Of a DNA stretch of 63,142 nucleotides, positions 8,579 to 19,578 are shown piece after piece. This stretch comes from UBA2233 sp002347965 [NCBI: Nitrospirae bacterium UBA2233] (GTDB lineage Bacteria; UBA2233). The position numbers were made by a program, and so were the translations under genes. The stretch covers positions 8,288 to 71,429 of the forward strand of contig DDYN01000016.1 in the NCBI GenBank assembly GCA_002347965.1. Reading direction: 5' to 3'. The notes below the pieces were generated by a model that saw nothing but the letters and a program-made list of their open reading frames with translations, had not been told where the DNA came from and made no database searches. Positions within the stretch are counted from its first letter, which is position 1. Every line of letters begins with the position of its first letter.

Positions 8579-9164
8579 CGCCTTGTCCTTGTCGAAGGAT
8601 CATGTAGGGTTCTTGACTCAAATCTACCACGGTCGTGGGAGTAACGGGAAGAATGCCTGCATCTAAAAGCAGGTCGAGCTGCTTTTTCATCCGATTCTCT
8701 ATTTCCACCGGATCGGTATACAACGCCTCTCCCGAAGGGAAAGAGGAGTGAACAAGGGGTTCTTCGATCTCCTTGAGCACCGCAAGGGTCACGGGATGGT
8801 CCGGAATGCGTATGCCGACGGTTCTTTGGTTGGTATCCAAGAGCTTCGGGACTTTCTTTGTGGCTTGCAACACGAACGTGTAGGGCCCCGGGATCGCCCG
8901 TTTGATTGTTTTGAAGGCATAGTCGGACAGTTGGGCGTACTCGCCGATTCGTTTAAGGTCGGAAAACAGCAGGGTTAGATATTTCTGTGTTTCGAGCTCT
9001 TTTACCTGCCTTAGCTTCTCGATCGAAGCATGGCTCAACACCGAACAAGCAAGCCCATAGCCGGAATCGGAGGGAACGAGAACAATGCCACCTTCTTTGA
9101 GCGTCCCTACGGCACGCTCAAGCCACCTTCCGTAGGGCCTTTCCGGGTCAACCGCTAGTCGCAT
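8553..9164 (-). CDS. Sua5/YciO/YrdC-family protein (threonylcarbamoyl-AMP synthase-like)
   Basis: 203 residues of the YrdC fold, with the nucleotide/phosphate loop VPSDSGYGLAC and YCI-type features (ETQKYLTLLFSDL, IRIPDHP, TTVVDLS). The family makes threonylcarbamoyl-AMP for t6A37 of tRNA. The sequence resembles the shorter YciO-type branch rather than full Sua5, since no C-terminal Sua5 domain follows. Whether it is the essential t6A enzyme here or a paralogue cannot be told. Confidence 0.85.
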   Translation of the reverse strand: MRLAVDPERPYGRWLERAVGTLKEGGIVLVPSDSGYGLACSVLSHASIEKLRQVKELETQKYLTLLFSDLKRIGEYAQLSDYAFKTIKRAIPGPYTFVLQATKKVPKLLDTNQRTVGIRIPDHPVTLAVLKEIEEPLVHSSFPSGEALYTDPVEIENRMKKQLDLLLDAGILPVTPTTVVDLSQEPYMILRQGQGDASWIVGA

Positions 9165-9180
9165 GCAACACCCTTCTTCG

Positions 9181-10134
9181 TTAGTATATTGGCTTAAAAT
9201 CGAAACAATGGGTCGCTTGGATGTAGCGGACCGTCCGGGATTCTTGCCTCATGACGACAGAGTGGGTACGGGCGCCTCCCTTGAAATACCGAACACCCTC
9301 CAGGAAATCCCCCGTAGTAACGCCCGTTGCGGCAAACAGGCAGTTTTCGCTTGCCAGCTCTTCGATCTTGTAGACTTTCAGGTGGTCCCTGATTCCCATT
9401 TTCTGCATCCGCTCGGTCTCGCGCTCGTTCCTAGGCTTAAATACCGCTTGAAAATCGCCGCCGAAGCATTGGAGCGCCGCCGCCGCGATCACACCCTCCG
9501 GAGCGCCGCCGATTCCCATGAGCACGTCCACGTCGGCGTCCTCCCTGCACGTCGCAATCGCCGCCGAAACGTCCCCGTCCCCAATCAGGCGGATCCTCGC
9601 GCCAGCCTTGCGAACCTCTTTTATTAAATTTTCGTGCCTTGGTCGGTTTAAAATGACAACCGTCAAGTCTTCGATGTACATTCCGAGCGAGTCGGCAATT
9701 TGCTTTAAATTCCAAGCGGGGGGTTTTGTGATATCAACCGCCCCCTTGGCCTTTGGCCCTACGGCAATCTTTTCCATGTAGATGTCGGGAGCATGAAAGA
9801 GGTTCCCCTTGGGAGCAGACGCTATCACGGCCAACGCGTTCGGCCCGCCTGTCGCCAAAATCGTCGTCCCTTCCAGCGGGTCGACGGCTAGATCGAGCTC
9901 GGAACCCGACCCGGTCCCTACCTTTTCGCCGATGTAGAGCATGGGGGCTTCGTCGCGTTCCCCTTCCCCGATCACGATCGTACCGTTAATTTGTACAGAA
10001 GCAAGAACCCTACGCATCGCTTCGGTGGCTGCCTGGTCCGCGGCCCGTTCGTCGCCCCGGCCCATCAGCCGTGCACACGACAGCGCCGCGGCCTCGGTCA
10101 CACGGACGAATTCCATCGCCAAGTTACGGTCCAT
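9181..10134 (-). CDS. glpX: Fructose-1,6-bisphosphatase class II
   Basis: Gluconeogenic phosphatase, lithium-sensitive inositol phosphatase fold. Family motifs visible: GEGERDEAPMLYIGE, LDLAVDPLEGTT and GIGGAPEGV. The 317-residue length is standard. The ATG at 10134 follows a GGAGG-like GGAGGGG ribosome site. It is followed after 16 bases by the Sua5/YciO gene and preceded by apgM, so two gluconeogenic enzymes are neighbours. Confidence 0.96.
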   Translation of the reverse strand: MDRNLAMEFVRVTEAAALSCARLMGRGDERAADQAATEAMRRVLASVQINGTIVIGEGERDEAPMLYIGEKVGTGSGSELDLAVDPLEGTTILATGGPNALAVIASAPKGNLFHAPDIYMEKIAVGPKAKGAVDITKPPAWNLKQIADSLGMYIEDLTVVILNRPRHENLIKEVRKAGARIRLIGDGDVSAAIATCREDADVDVLMGIGGAPEGVIAAAALQCFGGDFQAVFKPRNERETERMQKMGIRDHLKVYKIEELASENCLFAATGVTTGDFLEGVRYFKGGARTHSVVMRQESRTVRYIQATHCFDFKPIY

Positions 10135-10179
10135 GTCCCCTCCAGGTCAATCCTTTCGTTACCTTAGAAATCAGAAATC

Positions 10180-11409
10180 CTAAAAATCCGCCAGGCCATC
10201 ACGATCGAGCAGGCGAAAGAAGAGCGACGGGCCCGATGGGTACCGTACGGACGAGGCTTTGGCCGAGGCCTCGCAGAACTTGACCGCATGCTTGTTGCTT
10301 CTGGTCATTCTAGGATCCCAGAGTGCAAACGGCACGGCGCCGGGGGCATGAGTTTTGAGCGCAAAGGGCGTTGCATGGTCAGAGGTCGCTACAATCCGGA
10401 CATCGCCCGTCACCCTGGCAAAATCCAGCACTCGGCCTACGATCTCGGCATCGAAGCGCTCTATCGCCCGAATCTTTTCTTCTAGGCTTCCCATGTGCCC
10501 CGCCTCGTCCGGCGCCTCGAGATGCAGGAATACGAACGGGTATTCTCCGAGCGCTCGAAGAACCGCCTCCCCTTTGCCGGCGTAGTTCGTGTCGATAAAC
10601 CCCGTCGCGCCCTCGACTTCGACAAGATGCATCTTGGCCAGCTTTGCGATCCCTCGGACGAGGTCCACGGCCGCGATGACCGCCCCAGGAAGGCCCGCAT
10701 GCACGGTGAAAGGCTTAATATTCGTGGGTGCCTTGCCCTGTCCCCACAACCAAACACCGTTTGCAGGCATTTTGCCTTCCGCCATCCGCTTCTGGTTGAG
10801 AGGGTGGGACCTTAAGATCTCCCTTGCCTCCACGAGCAGCCTTGTAAGCACTTCCTCACCCGGCCCTTTGGGCAAGTACGCTTCCACCCCCTGGCCTTGG
10901 ATATCATGCGGAGGCTTTAGGACGAACCGGCTTTCCCCGTTGCGCCAAACCAAGATGTGGCGGTAGCTGAGGCCCGGGTGGATTTCAAGCGGAAGCGAAG
11001 AGTTAAACCCCTGCTGGAGCGCGCGGACAAGCTCTTTGGCGTCGTGGTCTTCGATATGGCCGGCACTGAAATCTTCCAGAAACCAAGCGCCCTTGGCCTC
11101 ATCGAAACTCACCAGGTTGAGCCGAAAGGCCACGTCATCGTCCCCTAAGACAATCCCTTTGCTCGCGGCCTCGATGGGGGAACGGCCCGTGTAAACCTCT
11201 TTTGGGTCGTATCCCAAAAGACTCAAGTTCCCGATGTCGCTTTGAGGCTCGAACCCTTCAGGAATGGTGTCTACCAAGCCGAATTCTCCCCTCGAGGCAA
11301 GAAAATCAAGGTTGGGAGTCTTTGCCAGCTCAAGCACCGTTTTGCCGCCTTTTTCCTCGATGGGCAAATCCGGCATGCCATCGCCCTGGAGAAGGACAAA
11401 ACGCTTCAT
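10180..11409 (-). CDS. apgM: Cofactor-independent phosphoglycerate mutase, archaeal type
   Basis: Interconverts 3- and 2-phosphoglycerate. The N-terminus [16 protein letters not shown] carries the metal Asp, and [13 protein letters not shown] holds the phospho-accepting Ser region. [13 protein letters not shown] and ATSDHATP are the alkaline-phosphatase-superfamily metal motifs. The length of 409 residues fits the aPGAM (ApgM) family, not GpmI (about 510). The start overlaps the thrC stop (ATGA-type). The family also resembles homoserine-kinase-like proteins; with hom and thrC upstream and no thrB seen in the window, an additional phosphotransfer role is conceivable but speculative. Confidence 0.9.
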   Translation of the reverse strand: MKRFVLLQGDGMPDLPIEEKGGKTVLELAKTPNLDFLASRGEFGLVDTIPEGFEPQSDIGNLSLLGYDPKEVYTGRSPIEAASKGIVLGDDDVAFRLNLVSFDEAKGAWFLEDFSAGHIEDHDAKELVRALQQGFNSSLPLEIHPGLSYRHILVWRNGESRFVLKPPHDIQGQGVEAYLPKGPGEEVLTRLLVEAREILRSHPLNQKRMAEGKMPANGVWLWGQGKAPTNIKPFTVHAGLPGAVIAAVDLVRGIAKLAKMHLVEVEGATGFIDTNYAGKGEAVLRALGEYPFVFLHLEAPDEAGHMGSLEEKIRAIERFDAEIVGRVLDFARVTGDVRIVATSDHATPFALKTHAPGAVPFALWDPRMTRSNKHAVKFCEASAKASSVRYPSGPSLFFRLLDRDGLADF

Positions 11410-12479
11410 GTCTTGGCCCCCAACAGCACGCTCTCTACTTCATTGAACGCCTTCAAGGTGACAAAGCTCCCCTCAAAGCCCTTCACCACGATGTCCGGGT
11501 CTTTTAGCCCGTGACCGGTGAGCGTGCACACAACCTCGCTGCCCTCCGGAATAAGGCCTTCGGCAATCGCTTTTTTGAGGCCTGCCAGGCTCGCGGCCGA
11601 AGCGGGCTCGCAGAAGACCCCTTCGTTCGATGCGAGCGCACGGTAGGCCTCGAGGATTTCCTCGTCACTCACCGCCCGGATCGCACCGTTGGATTCTTCT
11701 GCCGCTTGAAGCGCGCCTTGCCATGAAGCCGGGTTCCCGATGCGAATGGCCGTGGCGATTGTCTCTGGGTTGTCGACTTTCTTGCCGAGCACGATCGGAG
11801 CGGCGCCTTCCGCCTGAAACCCGAGCATTCTTGGCATTTTATCGATGCCATGCCTTGAGGCGTGGGCTTTGTAGCCCATCCAGTAGGCGGTGATGTTGCC
11901 GGCGTTGCCCACCGGCAGACAATGGATGTCTGGTACACCCCCGAGCGACCCTATAATTTCGAGGGCTGCGGTTTTCTGGCCCTCGATGCGGTCCGGATTG
12001 ATCGAGTTGACGATCGTGAGCGGGGCGCGCTCTCCAAGCTCGCGGACAAAGCAAAGCGCCTCGTCAAAGTTTCCCTCGATCTGGATTACGTTTGCACCGT
12101 GGACGAGCGCTTGGGCAAGCTTGCCCAAGGCGATCTTCCCTCTTGGAATGAGCACATGGCACGGTACCCCGGCCCTCGCCCCGTAGGCGGCGGCGGACGC
12201 CGAGGTGTTGCCCGTGGATGCGCATATGAGCGCTTTCGCCCCTGTAGCCAACGCCCTGGATACGGCCACGCACATCCCCCGATCCTTGAACGACCCTGTC
12301 GGGTTAAGCCCTTCGTATTTTACATACACGCGCGTTTCTCCAAAACCCCAGAGCTTGGGCAGCCGCCTAAGCGGGATGAGCGGAGTGTTGCCCTCCAATA
12401 GCGTAACGATGGCCTCTTCTTCGATCTTTGGAAGCCAGTCGCGGAACGCCCTGTATACGCCGGGCCAGGTTTTAGTCAT
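11406..12479 (-). CDS. thrC: Threonine synthase
   Basis: PLP enzyme turning O-phosphohomoserine into threonine. The PLP lysine is Lys65 in [10 protein letters not shown], and the phosphate-binding glycine loop is seen in [10 protein letters not shown]. The 357-residue length matches the short class of threonine synthases. The ATG overlaps the hom stop by 4 bases. Homoserine kinase is not in this window. Confidence 0.95.
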   Translation of the reverse strand: MTKTWPGVYRAFRDWLPKIEEEAIVTLLEGNTPLIPLRRLPKLWGFGETRVYVKYEGLNPTGSFKDRGMCVAVSRALATGAKALICASTGNTSASAAAYGARAGVPCHVLIPRGKIALGKLAQALVHGANVIQIEGNFDEALCFVRELGERAPLTIVNSINPDRIEGQKTAALEIIGSLGGVPDIHCLPVGNAGNITAYWMGYKAHASRHGIDKMPRMLGFQAEGAAPIVLGKKVDNPETIATAIRIGNPASWQGALQAAEESNGAIRAVSDEEILEAYRALASNEGVFCEPASAASLAGLKKAIAEGLIPEGSEVVCTLTGHGLKDPDIVVKGFEGSFVTLKAFNEVESVLLGAKT

Positions 12480-13801
12480 GATGCAAACCTCTCTATCCGA
12501 ATCACTTGGGGGGGTTCGCCAAGAACATCCCCGAGTGAATAAATCTCTTTAAGCGCAGCCTTGAGACAACGCTCTTTCGTTTTATGCGTAAGGAGGACGA
12601 CAGGCACTCTTTCTCCCCCTTCGTTACGCTCCTTTTGTATGACCTGCGAAATGCTCACCCCGTGATTGCCGAGCGCCGTGGCAATCTTGCCCACCATACC
12701 GGGCACGTCCGAAACCATGTACCGCAGATAATACTCCGTCTCGATTTCTTCCATCGGCACGGAAGTCAACGACGGCTCACCATCTAGCGACCCTGGCGGC
12801 CTGAGTGCGTAAACTCCCCTTGCCAACCCGCCGGCAATCGCCACTGTATCAGCTACAACGGCAGAGGCTGTAGGGTAACGGCCCGCCCCCTGCCCGAAGA
12901 ACAAAAGAGGGCCCGTGCAGCTCAAATCGAGATACAGCGCGTTGAACGCGCCGTTTACGTGCGCCAGTAGGTGCCGTTCGGGCACCATCACGGGGTGGAC
13001 TCGGCACTCGATCGACCGTCCGACTCGTTTGACGATGGCCAAAAGCTTGATAACCATCCCCAAATCGGCTCCGTATGCGATGTCTAGCTCTGCAACTCGT
13101 TCTATCCCTTCGGTATAAACCGCCCCCAACCCCGGCCAAAAATCTAACGCAACGCCAAGAAGGACGCAGAGCTTATGGGCCGTATCTTTGCCCGAGATGT
13201 CGAGCGTCGGGTCTGCCTCGGCATAGCCTTTCGCCCCGGCCTCGGCCAGCGCCTGCTCGAACGGGATTCGTTTTTGCGTCATGGCCTCGAGGATAAAATT
13301 GGACGTCCCGTTCAAAATCCCGTAGAGCCCGTCAAGCCGGTTTGCGACAAGGTTGTTCCTTATCACCTCGATCAACGGGATTCCTCCCCCGACGGACGCT
13401 TCAAGCCCAAGCCCCACACCCTGCTTTTGGGCCAGCTCAAAGATCTCCCTGCCCAAGGAAGAAAGGAGCGCCTTGTTGGCCGTCACAACGCTCTTTTTCT
13501 TCTCTAGCGACCCAAAAATGAGATCCTTGGCGGCTTGAGTACCGCCGATGAGCTCGATGACGATGTCGACATCGGGCTTCAAGAGGTCTTCTAGATTACT
13601 GGAAACATCCAGGCCGCCTAAATTGGACAACCCCGATAGCTTCTGCTCGGCATCTCTGTCTACAACACGAACGATCTCGAGGGCCACACCCGCCTTTTTA
13701 GACAGCGTCTCTTTTTGGACCAGCAAAAGCTCCAACACCCCCCTGCCAACGGTTCCCACGCCGGCAATTCCGAGCGCGACGCGGCCGCGTTCTTGCCCCA
13801 T
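12476..13801 (-). CDS. hom: Homoserine dehydrogenase
   Basis: Reduces aspartate semialdehyde to homoserine. The N-terminal Rossmann motif [11 protein letters not shown] (residues 11-21) is followed by the catalytic domain ([19 protein letters not shown]). A C-terminal ACT domain (about 360-435, [22 protein letters not shown]) should allow threonine feedback. 441 residues, monofunctional form. Coupled to thrC by a 4-base overlap. Confidence 0.96.
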   Translation of the reverse strand: MGQERGRVALGIAGVGTVGRGVLELLLVQKETLSKKAGVALEIVRVVDRDAEQKLSGLSNLGGLDVSSNLEDLLKPDVDIVIELIGGTQAAKDLIFGSLEKKKSVVTANKALLSSLGREIFELAQKQGVGLGLEASVGGGIPLIEVIRNNLVANRLDGLYGILNGTSNFILEAMTQKRIPFEQALAEAGAKGYAEADPTLDISGKDTAHKLCVLLGVALDFWPGLGAVYTEGIERVAELDIAYGADLGMVIKLLAIVKRVGRSIECRVHPVMVPERHLLAHVNGAFNALYLDLSCTGPLLFFGQGAGRYPTASAVVADTVAIAGGLARGVYALRPPGSLDGEPSLTSVPMEEIETEYYLRYMVSDVPGMVGKIATALGNHGVSISQVIQKERNEGGERVPVVLLTHKTKERCLKAALKEIYSLGDVLGEPPQVIRIERFAS

Positions 13802-13806
13802 ACCGG

Positions 13807-15015
13807 TCAGCCAACCCTTACATCGAGCATCGTGGGGCTGGAAAGCGCCTTCTTGACGCCCCTTAGCGCCTGCCTGATCCGATGCTCGTTTTCAACGAGC
13901 GCCATGCGGACGTAGCCTTCGCCCAGCTCTCCAAACCCTATCCCGGGGGAAACCGCCACCTTGGCCTCTTTAACGAGAAACTCGGCAAAGCGAAGCGAGC
14001 CGAGCTTGTCGAAAGGCTCGGGAACCTTTGCCCAGAGAAACATCGTCGCCTTGGGCCTTTGGACCTCCCAGCCAATCCGGTTTAGCCCGTCGACTAGGAC
14101 ATCGCGCCGTCTTTGGTAGGTCTCCACGATGTCCTGGACGTAATGATTTTCTAGGTTGAGCGCCGTAATGCCGGCCACCTGGATTGGGGTAAACACCCCG
14201 TAATCGAGGTAGCTCTTGATCCGAGTAAGCGCCCGGATGAGCGTCGGGTTTCCTACGGCGAACCCAAGCCGCCAACCGGCCATGCTAAAGCTCTTGGAAA
14301 ACGAGAAGAACTCGAGCCCCACGTCCATGCTGCCGGGGATTTGAAGCAGGCTGGGCGCCTTGTAGCCTTCAAAGCATAGGTCGGCGTAGGCGAAGTCGTG
14401 TACGACCCAGGCCCTGTGATCCCTGGCGAGTTGGGTAACTCTCTCAAAAAAGGTTCTGTCCTGACAAACGGTCGTAGGGTTGTGCGGAAAGCTCAAAAGA
14501 ATGAGCTTGTACGTGGCCCGGTCTTTTGAAAGCGCCTTGTCCAGCTTGCTTAGAAAGTCGTCTTCCGGAAGCATCGGAACGTGCTCAAGCCTTCCACCCG
14601 CAATGATGACGGAGTAGGCATGGATCGGGTAGCTCGGCGCCGGGACGAATACGCATCCACCCTCCGATGTCACGACCAGCATCAGGTGCGAAAGCCCCTC
14701 CTTCACGCCAATCGTCACGCATACTTGGGTGTCCGGGTCGAGCAAAACACCAAAGCGCCTTTCGTAAAACGCTGCAATATTCTCCCTAAGCCGCTTGATC
14801 CCCCTGGATGCCGAGTAGCGGTGAGTTTTCGGGTCTTTGACGACCTCAATAAGCTTTTTAACTACGGGCTCCGGAGTTTTCAAGTCCGGGTTCCCCATCC
14901 CCAAATCGATGATGTCTTCCCCTTTTCTTCTTGCCTCCATCTTTAGCGCGTCTACGACAGAGAAGACGTACGGGGGAAGCGTCTTGAGCTTGGGAAAGAC
15001 ATCCTGGGTGTTCAT
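13807..15015 (-). CDS. PLP aminotransferase, class I (AlaA/AlaC-like)
   Basis: Fold-type I aminotransferase. The PLP lysine lies in FSFSKSFSMAGWRLGF, and LSFPHNPTT and the C-terminal VRMALVENEHRIRQA also fit. It resembles the glutamate-pyruvate (alanine) aminotransferases such as AlaC, which sit beside hom in deltaproteobacteria. ATG 15015 is chosen: it overlaps the stop of the DUF1858 gene (ATGA), and the extension to 15120 is that gene read in another frame. Substrate is inferred; LL-diaminopimelate aminotransferase activity cannot be excluded by eye. Confidence 0.88.
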   Translation of the reverse strand: MNTQDVFPKLKTLPPYVFSVVDALKMEARRKGEDIIDLGMGNPDLKTPEPVVKKLIEVVKDPKTHRYSASRGIKRLRENIAAFYERRFGVLLDPDTQVCVTIGVKEGLSHLMLVVTSEGGCVFVPAPSYPIHAYSVIIAGGRLEHVPMLPEDDFLSKLDKALSKDRATYKLILLSFPHNPTTVCQDRTFFERVTQLARDHRAWVVHDFAYADLCFEGYKAPSLLQIPGSMDVGLEFFSFSKSFSMAGWRLGFAVGNPTLIRALTRIKSYLDYGVFTPIQVAGITALNLENHYVQDIVETYQRRRDVLVDGLNRIGWEVQRPKATMFLWAKVPEPFDKLGSLRFAEFLVKEAKVAVSPGIGFGELGEGYVRMALVENEHRIRQALRGVKKALSSPTMLDVRVG

Positions 15016-15227
15016 GAAATGACCTCGCGAAGCTCGTTCAAGAATGAGTTCAAATCTATCCCGTAGTTTGCCGCCATGTTCCGCAAGGGCTCGGAGACCG
15101 CCCCTTTGCAAGACTCGCACCGAACCCCATAGCGTTTAAAGACAGCCCTGGAAGCAGGGTAGGTCTTTAAGATATAGCCAATCGTCATGTCGTCGCTAAG
15201 GATTGGCTCGGTCGGTTGAATCTCCAT
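15012..15227 (-). CDS. DUF1858 small redox-domain protein
   Basis: 71 residues matching the DUF1858/hybrid-cluster-associated redox domain: ILSDDMTIGYILKTYPASRAVF, then the redox-type pair CESCKG (Cys about 39 and 42). Proteins of this kind occur as domains near hybrid cluster and ScdA/RIC proteins, and are proposed to handle nitrosative or Fe-S redox chemistry. Here the gene stands between carB (18 bases) and an aminotransferase (4-base overlap), so it is transcribed with amino-acid genes. A specific partner is not evident. Confidence 0.85.
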   Translation of the reverse strand: MEIQPTEPILSDDMTIGYILKTYPASRAVFKRYGVRCESCKGAVSEPLRNMAANYGIDLNSFLNELREVIS

Positions 15228-15245
15228 AGAATTTAGGACCCCTGG

Positions 15246-18200
15246 TTAAGCGTTATGAAAATCTTGGAGCGCAAGAACTTCTATTTTATCATGCATGCCC
15301 TCCAAGGCAACGAGCGCAGCCCTTGCGCCCGCGATCGTCGTCATGTAGGGCACGTTGTAGACCAAGCAGGCTCGCCTGATGTCGAAGGAATCCAGAACAG
15401 GCCCGGAGCCTTCGGGCGTGTTGATCACAACCCCGATCTGTCCGTCTTTGAGCAAATCGACGATGTGGGGGCGCCCTTCGTGAACCTTGTTGACCTGCGT
15501 AGCTTCGATGCCGTGGTCCTGCAGGGCAGCTTTCGTCCCGCGCGTGGCGATGAGCTCAAACCCGAGCGCCAACAGCCCTTTGGCGACGGGCACAATCCTT
15601 GACTTGTCCGCGTCCCGGACGCTCAAGAACACCTTGCCCGATTTGGGCAGGATCGACCCGGCGGCCCATTGTGCCTTCAGGTAGGCCTCAGAAAAGCTCC
15701 TTCCCACGCCCATCACCTCGCCCGTCGATTTCATCTCCGGCCCAAGAATCGCGTCCACCTCCTGGAATTTAAGGAAGGGAAAGACGGCCTCCTTGACGAA
15801 GTACAGCCCTTTTTTGTGCGCGATCAAATCTTGGGGCGCATCCAATTTTTGGCCCATGATGACGCGCGTGGCCAGCTTAGCAAGCGGCACGCCGGAGGCT
15901 TTGCTTACGAACGGCACGGTGCGTGAGGCCCTCGGGTTGGCTTCCAGGCAATAAATTTCCCCATTCTGTATGGCGTATTGGACGTTTAACAGCCCCTTGA
16001 TTTCGAGCCTACTGGCGAGCTCCTTGGTGGCCTTCAAGACGCCTTGAACGAGCGTTTCGGGAAGGTCGTAAGGCGGGATTGAGCAGGCGCTGTCGCCCGA
16101 GTGGATGCCGGCCAACTCGACGTGCTGCATGATGGCGGGCACGAACACTTGCCTACCGTCGCTTACGGCGTCCACGTCAAGCTCGATGGCGTCCTCCAAG
16201 AAAGACTCTATAAGCAAAGGGTGCTCAAAGCTGACCTTGGTATTCCTCTTCAAGTACCCAAGCAGGCTGGAAGCCTCGTAGATGACCTCCATCGCTCGGC
16301 CTCCTAAGACGTACGAGGGGCGCACAAGCACGGGATAGCCGATCTCTTCGGCCACGGCAAGCGCTCGCTCGACACTCCTGGCCACACCGTTGCGCGGCGT
16401 TTTGAGCCCTATCTCGTGAAGTAGGACGTTAAACTTCTCCCTGTCCTCGGCCGCATCTATATGCTCTGGATCGGTGCCAAGCAGCCGAAACCCGGAGGCT
16501 TCGAGCGCCATGGCGAGCTTCAGAGGGGTCTGGCCGCCGAACTGGACAATGGCCCCCTGAAGCGGCTCGGCAAGCAGCACATGCCGGACGTCCTCGAAAG
16601 ACAGCGGCTCGAAGTAAAGCCTGTCGACGGTGTCGTAGTCGGTGCTAACCGTTTCCGGGTTGCAGTTGACCATAACGGCGCGAAGCCCCAAGCTTCTTAG
16701 CGCCATCACGCCGTGCACGCACGAATAATCGAACTCGATCCCCTGGCCGATCCGGTTCGGGCCGCTCCCTAGGATCGCCACGCCAGGAGTTGACGACTTG
16801 GGCACCTCGTCTTCGGTTTGGTAGCACGAATAAAAGTACGGGGTTTTCGCCTCGAACTCGGCCGCGCAGGTATCCACGGCCTTGTACACGGGGACGATGC
16901 CGGCTTGATCCCGAAGCCGCTCGATACCGCTTGGGTCGCTACGTAGCAAATGGGCAAGCCTGTTGTCCGAAAACCCGGCCTGCTTGGATTTGGAAAGAAT
17001 CTCATAGCGCTTTTCTTCGGGAAGCCCGTGGAAGTCGTGAATCGACTCTAGCTCGGCCTCAAACTGGACGAGGTCCTGGATTTGGCTTAAAAACCACTTG
17101 TCAACCTTGGTTAACCCGTAGACGTAATCGAGGGTAAGGCCGGTACGGAACGCCTCGGCGACCATCCATACCCTGTCCCAGGAGGCATCTTTGAGGCTGC
17201 GGATGATTTCAAGCTCTTTTTCGGCAGGAGCCAGCTCGGAGAGCCTAGATGCCAAATCGAACCCGTAAGAATCGAGCTCGAGCGAGCGTAGGGCTTTTTG
17301 GAGCGCCTCTTGGAACGTCCGGCCGATCGCCATCGCCTCGCCCACGGACTTCATCTGGGGTGAGAGGTAGGGAGCGGCCTCGGGGAACTTCTCGAAGTTA
17401 AACCTCGGGATCTTCACGACGACGTAATCGATCGCGGGCTCGAACGAGGCGGGCGTCACCTTGGTAATGTCGTTTTGGATCTCGTCTAGCGTGTAGCCTA
17501 CGGCCAGCTTCGCGGCGATCTTGGCGATGGGGAACCCTGTCGCCTTGGAGGCCAGCGCGGAGCTCCTGGAGACCCTGGGGTTCATCTCGATCACCATGAC
17601 CTCTTCATGTCCCGGGTCCATCGCAAACTGGATGTTCGAGCCTCCCGTATCAACGCCGATCTCCCGGATCACCGCTTTGGCGGCGTCCCTTAGGACCTGG
17701 TATTCCCTGTCAGTGAGCGTTTGGATGGGGGCAACCGTGATCGAATCGCCCGTGTGGATTCCCATGGGGTCAAAGTTTTCGATCGAACAGACGACGACGA
17801 CGTTGTCGGCCTTGTCGCGCATGACCTCGAGCTCAAACTCCTTCCAGCCCAAGAGGTAGCGCTCGATCAACACCTCGTGCACAGGGGAGGCCTGAAGGCC
17901 AAGCAAAACCAGCTGCTCGAACTCGGCGAGGTTGTACGCGATCGAACCACCGGAACCGCCGAGCGTGAACGAGGGGCGGATGATGACAGGAAGGCCGATC
18001 CGCTCGAGCGCCTCCTTGGCCTCCTGAACCGTCCGGACCTTTTGGCTCTGAGGGACCTTTAGCCCGATACGCTCCATGGCGCGCTTGAAAGCCTCCCTGT
18101 CCTCGGCCTTCTTGATGCTTCTTACCTGAGCCCCGATCAGTCGGACGCCAAAGCGCGAGAGCACTCCCGCCTCTTCGAGCGCTACGGCAAGGTTTAGGCC

Positions 18201-18482
18201 AACCTGACCGCCTACAGTCGGAAGGATGGCGTCCGGGCGCTCTTTTTCGATTACGCACGCAACGATTTGGGGAAGGAGGGGCTCGATGTAGGTCCTGTCG
18301 GCCAGCTCTGGGTCGGTCATGATCGTCGCCGGGTTCGAGTTCACGAGAATGGTGCGAATTCCTTCTTCGCGCAAAGCCCTTAACGCTTGCGTGCCAGAAT
18401 AGTCAAACTCGGCCGCCTGGCCGATCACTATCGGGCCGGAGCCAAGAACGAGTACGCTTTGGATGGATGTATCCCTAGGCAT
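15246..18482 (-). CDS. carB: Carbamoyl-phosphate synthase, large subunit
   Basis: 1078 residues, full length. Two ATP-grasp halves are visible (first with [19 protein letters not shown] at residues 11-29, second with [18 protein letters not shown] near 575). The C-terminal MGS-like allosteric domain runs from about residue 945. Uses glutamine-derived ammonia, bicarbonate and two ATP to make carbamoyl phosphate for pyrB and arginine synthesis. The start overlaps the carA stop by 8 bases. Confidence 0.98.
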   Translation of the reverse strand: MPRDTSIQSVLVLGSGPIVIGQAAEFDYSGTQALRALREEGIRTILVNSNPATIMTDPELADRTYIEPLLPQIVACVIEKERPDAILPTVGGQVGLNLAVALEEAGVLSRFGVRLIGAQVRSIKKAEDREAFKRAMERIGLKVPQSQKVRTVQEAKEALERIGLPVIIRPSFTLGGSGGSIAYNLAEFEQLVLLGLQASPVHEVLIERYLLGWKEFELEVMRDKADNVVVVCSIENFDPMGIHTGDSITVAPIQTLTDREYQVLRDAAKAVIREIGVDTGGSNIQFAMDPGHEEVMVIEMNPRVSRSSALASKATGFPIAKIAAKLAVGYTLDEIQNDITKVTPASFEPAIDYVVVKIPRFNFEKFPEAAPYLSPQMKSVGEAMAIGRTFQEALQKALRSLELDSYGFDLASRLSELAPAEKELEIIRSLKDASWDRVWMVAEAFRTGLTLDYVYGLTKVDKWFLSQIQDLVQFEAELESIHDFHGLPEEKRYEILSKSKQAGFSDNRLAHLLRSDPSGIERLRDQAGIVPVYKAVDTCAAEFEAKTPYFYSCYQTEDEVPKSSTPGVAILGSGPNRIGQGIEFDYSCVHGVMALRSLGLRAVMVNCNPETVSTDYDTVDRLYFEPLSFEDVRHVLLAEPLQGAIVQFGGQTPLKLAMALEASGFRLLGTDPEHIDAAEDREKFNVLLHEIGLKTPRNGVARSVERALAVAEEIGYPVLVRPSYVLGGRAMEVIYEASSLLGYLKRNTKVSFEHPLLIESFLEDAIELDVDAVSDGRQVFVPAIMQHVELAGIHSGDSACSIPPYDLPETLVQGVLKATKELASRLEIKGLLNVQYAIQNGEIYCLEANPRASRTVPFVSKASGVPLAKLATRVIMGQKLDAPQDLIAHKKGLYFVKEAVFPFLKFQEVDAILGPEMKSTGEVMGVGRSFSEAYLKAQWAAGSILPKSGKVFLSVRDADKSRIVPVAKGLLALGFELIATRGTKAALQDHGIEATQVNKVHEGRPHIVDLLKDGQIGVVINTPEGSGPVLDSFDIRRACLVYNVPYMTTIAGARAALVALEGMHDKIEVLALQDFHNA

Positions 18483-19578
18483 GGATGGCCCCTAAGAAGC
18501 GTCGGTATACGAATTTTGGGTCGAGCGGACCCGGGCTGGCCTCGGGGTGGAACTGAACGGATTGAAGGCCCATGTCTAAGACCTCCATCCCCTCGATCGT
18601 CCCGTCGTAGAGGCTTGTATAGGTCACACGCACGTGCTTGGGGAGCGATTCTGGGACAATCGTGTAGCAGTGGTTTTGCGAGGTAATCACCACGCGGCGC
18701 GTTTCAAGCTCTACAACGGGGTGGTTGACGCCGTGATGGCCGAATTTAAGCTTTTGAGTACGGCCGCCCAGCGCGAGCGCGAGCAACTGGTGGCCCATAC
18801 AGATCCCGAACACGGGGACTTTCCCCAAAAAAGACCGGACCCTTTCGACCTCCCCCGTGAGCGCTGCCGGGTCTCCAGGGCCGTTCGAGAGGCAAACAAG
18901 CTTAGGCTTATGGAGGCGCACAACGTCCCAGTCTGGCACGCCAGGGTAAGCCAACACGTCGAACCCCAAGGACAGCCAATCGCGGACGATCCCGTGCTTG
19001 GCCCCCAAGTCGCAAAGAAGGACAAGCCCACGGGTTGCTTCGGCATTGTCTTGGCGGGTTTGTGCGCGGAATAGCTCTACTTTCGAGCCCATGAGTACCT
19101 GCTTGACTAGGTCTTTGCCTTCGAGCCCCTCAAGAACGCGGGCGCGCTGCACAACCCCCGCAACGTCTTCTTCTCGCTCGGCGGGGGCTAAAATGCCCAT
19201 GAGCGAGCCATACTCCCTTAAGTGCCTCGTAAGCATCCGGGTGTCGACCCCAGAAAGCCCGGGAACCCCTTGCGCTTCGAGGAACTCGGCGAACGTCGAG
19301 GATGCTTTGGGATGAAGCGAGGGTCGAAAAAGCTGTCTTACGACGACGCCGGAGGCGTGGACCTTCGGCGATTCGAGCTCGTCGGCCTGCACGCCGTAGT
19401 TCCCGATCATCGGGTACGTGAACGTTACAATCTGGCCCAAGTAGGACGGGTCCGTTATGACTTGTGGGTAGCCCGTATGCGCCGTGTTGAACACCACCTC
19501 GCCCGCGGACTCTTCGGCCGCGCCAAACAGCTCTCCTGTCGTCCAAAACCCGGATTTAAGCGCCAAAACCCCTTTCAT
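18475..19578 (-). CDS. carA: Carbamoyl-phosphate synthase, small (glutaminase) subunit
   Basis: Class I glutamine amidotransferase feeding ammonia to CarB. The nucleophile cysteine is in [16 protein letters not shown], and the His-Glu pair is near the C-terminus ([10 protein letters not shown]). ATG 19578 ([10 protein letters not shown]) is chosen over the ATG 66 bases upstream because the conserved domain starts there; it still overlaps the pyrC end by 23 bases. 367 residues, normal length. Confidence 0.96.
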   Translation of the reverse strand: MKGVLALKSGFWTTGELFGAAEESAGEVVFNTAHTGYPQVITDPSYLGQIVTFTYPMIGNYGVQADELESPKVHASGVVVRQLFRPSLHPKASSTFAEFLEAQGVPGLSGVDTRMLTRHLREYGSLMGILAPAEREEDVAGVVQRARVLEGLEGKDLVKQVLMGSKVELFRAQTRQDNAEATRGLVLLCDLGAKHGIVRDWLSLGFDVLAYPGVPDWDVVRLHKPKLVCLSNGPGDPAALTGEVERVRSFLGKVPVFGICMGHQLLALALGGRTQKLKFGHHGVNHPVVELETRRVVITSQNHCYTIVPESLPKHVRVTYTSLYDGTIEGMEVLDMGLQSVQFHPEASPGPLDPKFVYRRFLGAIHA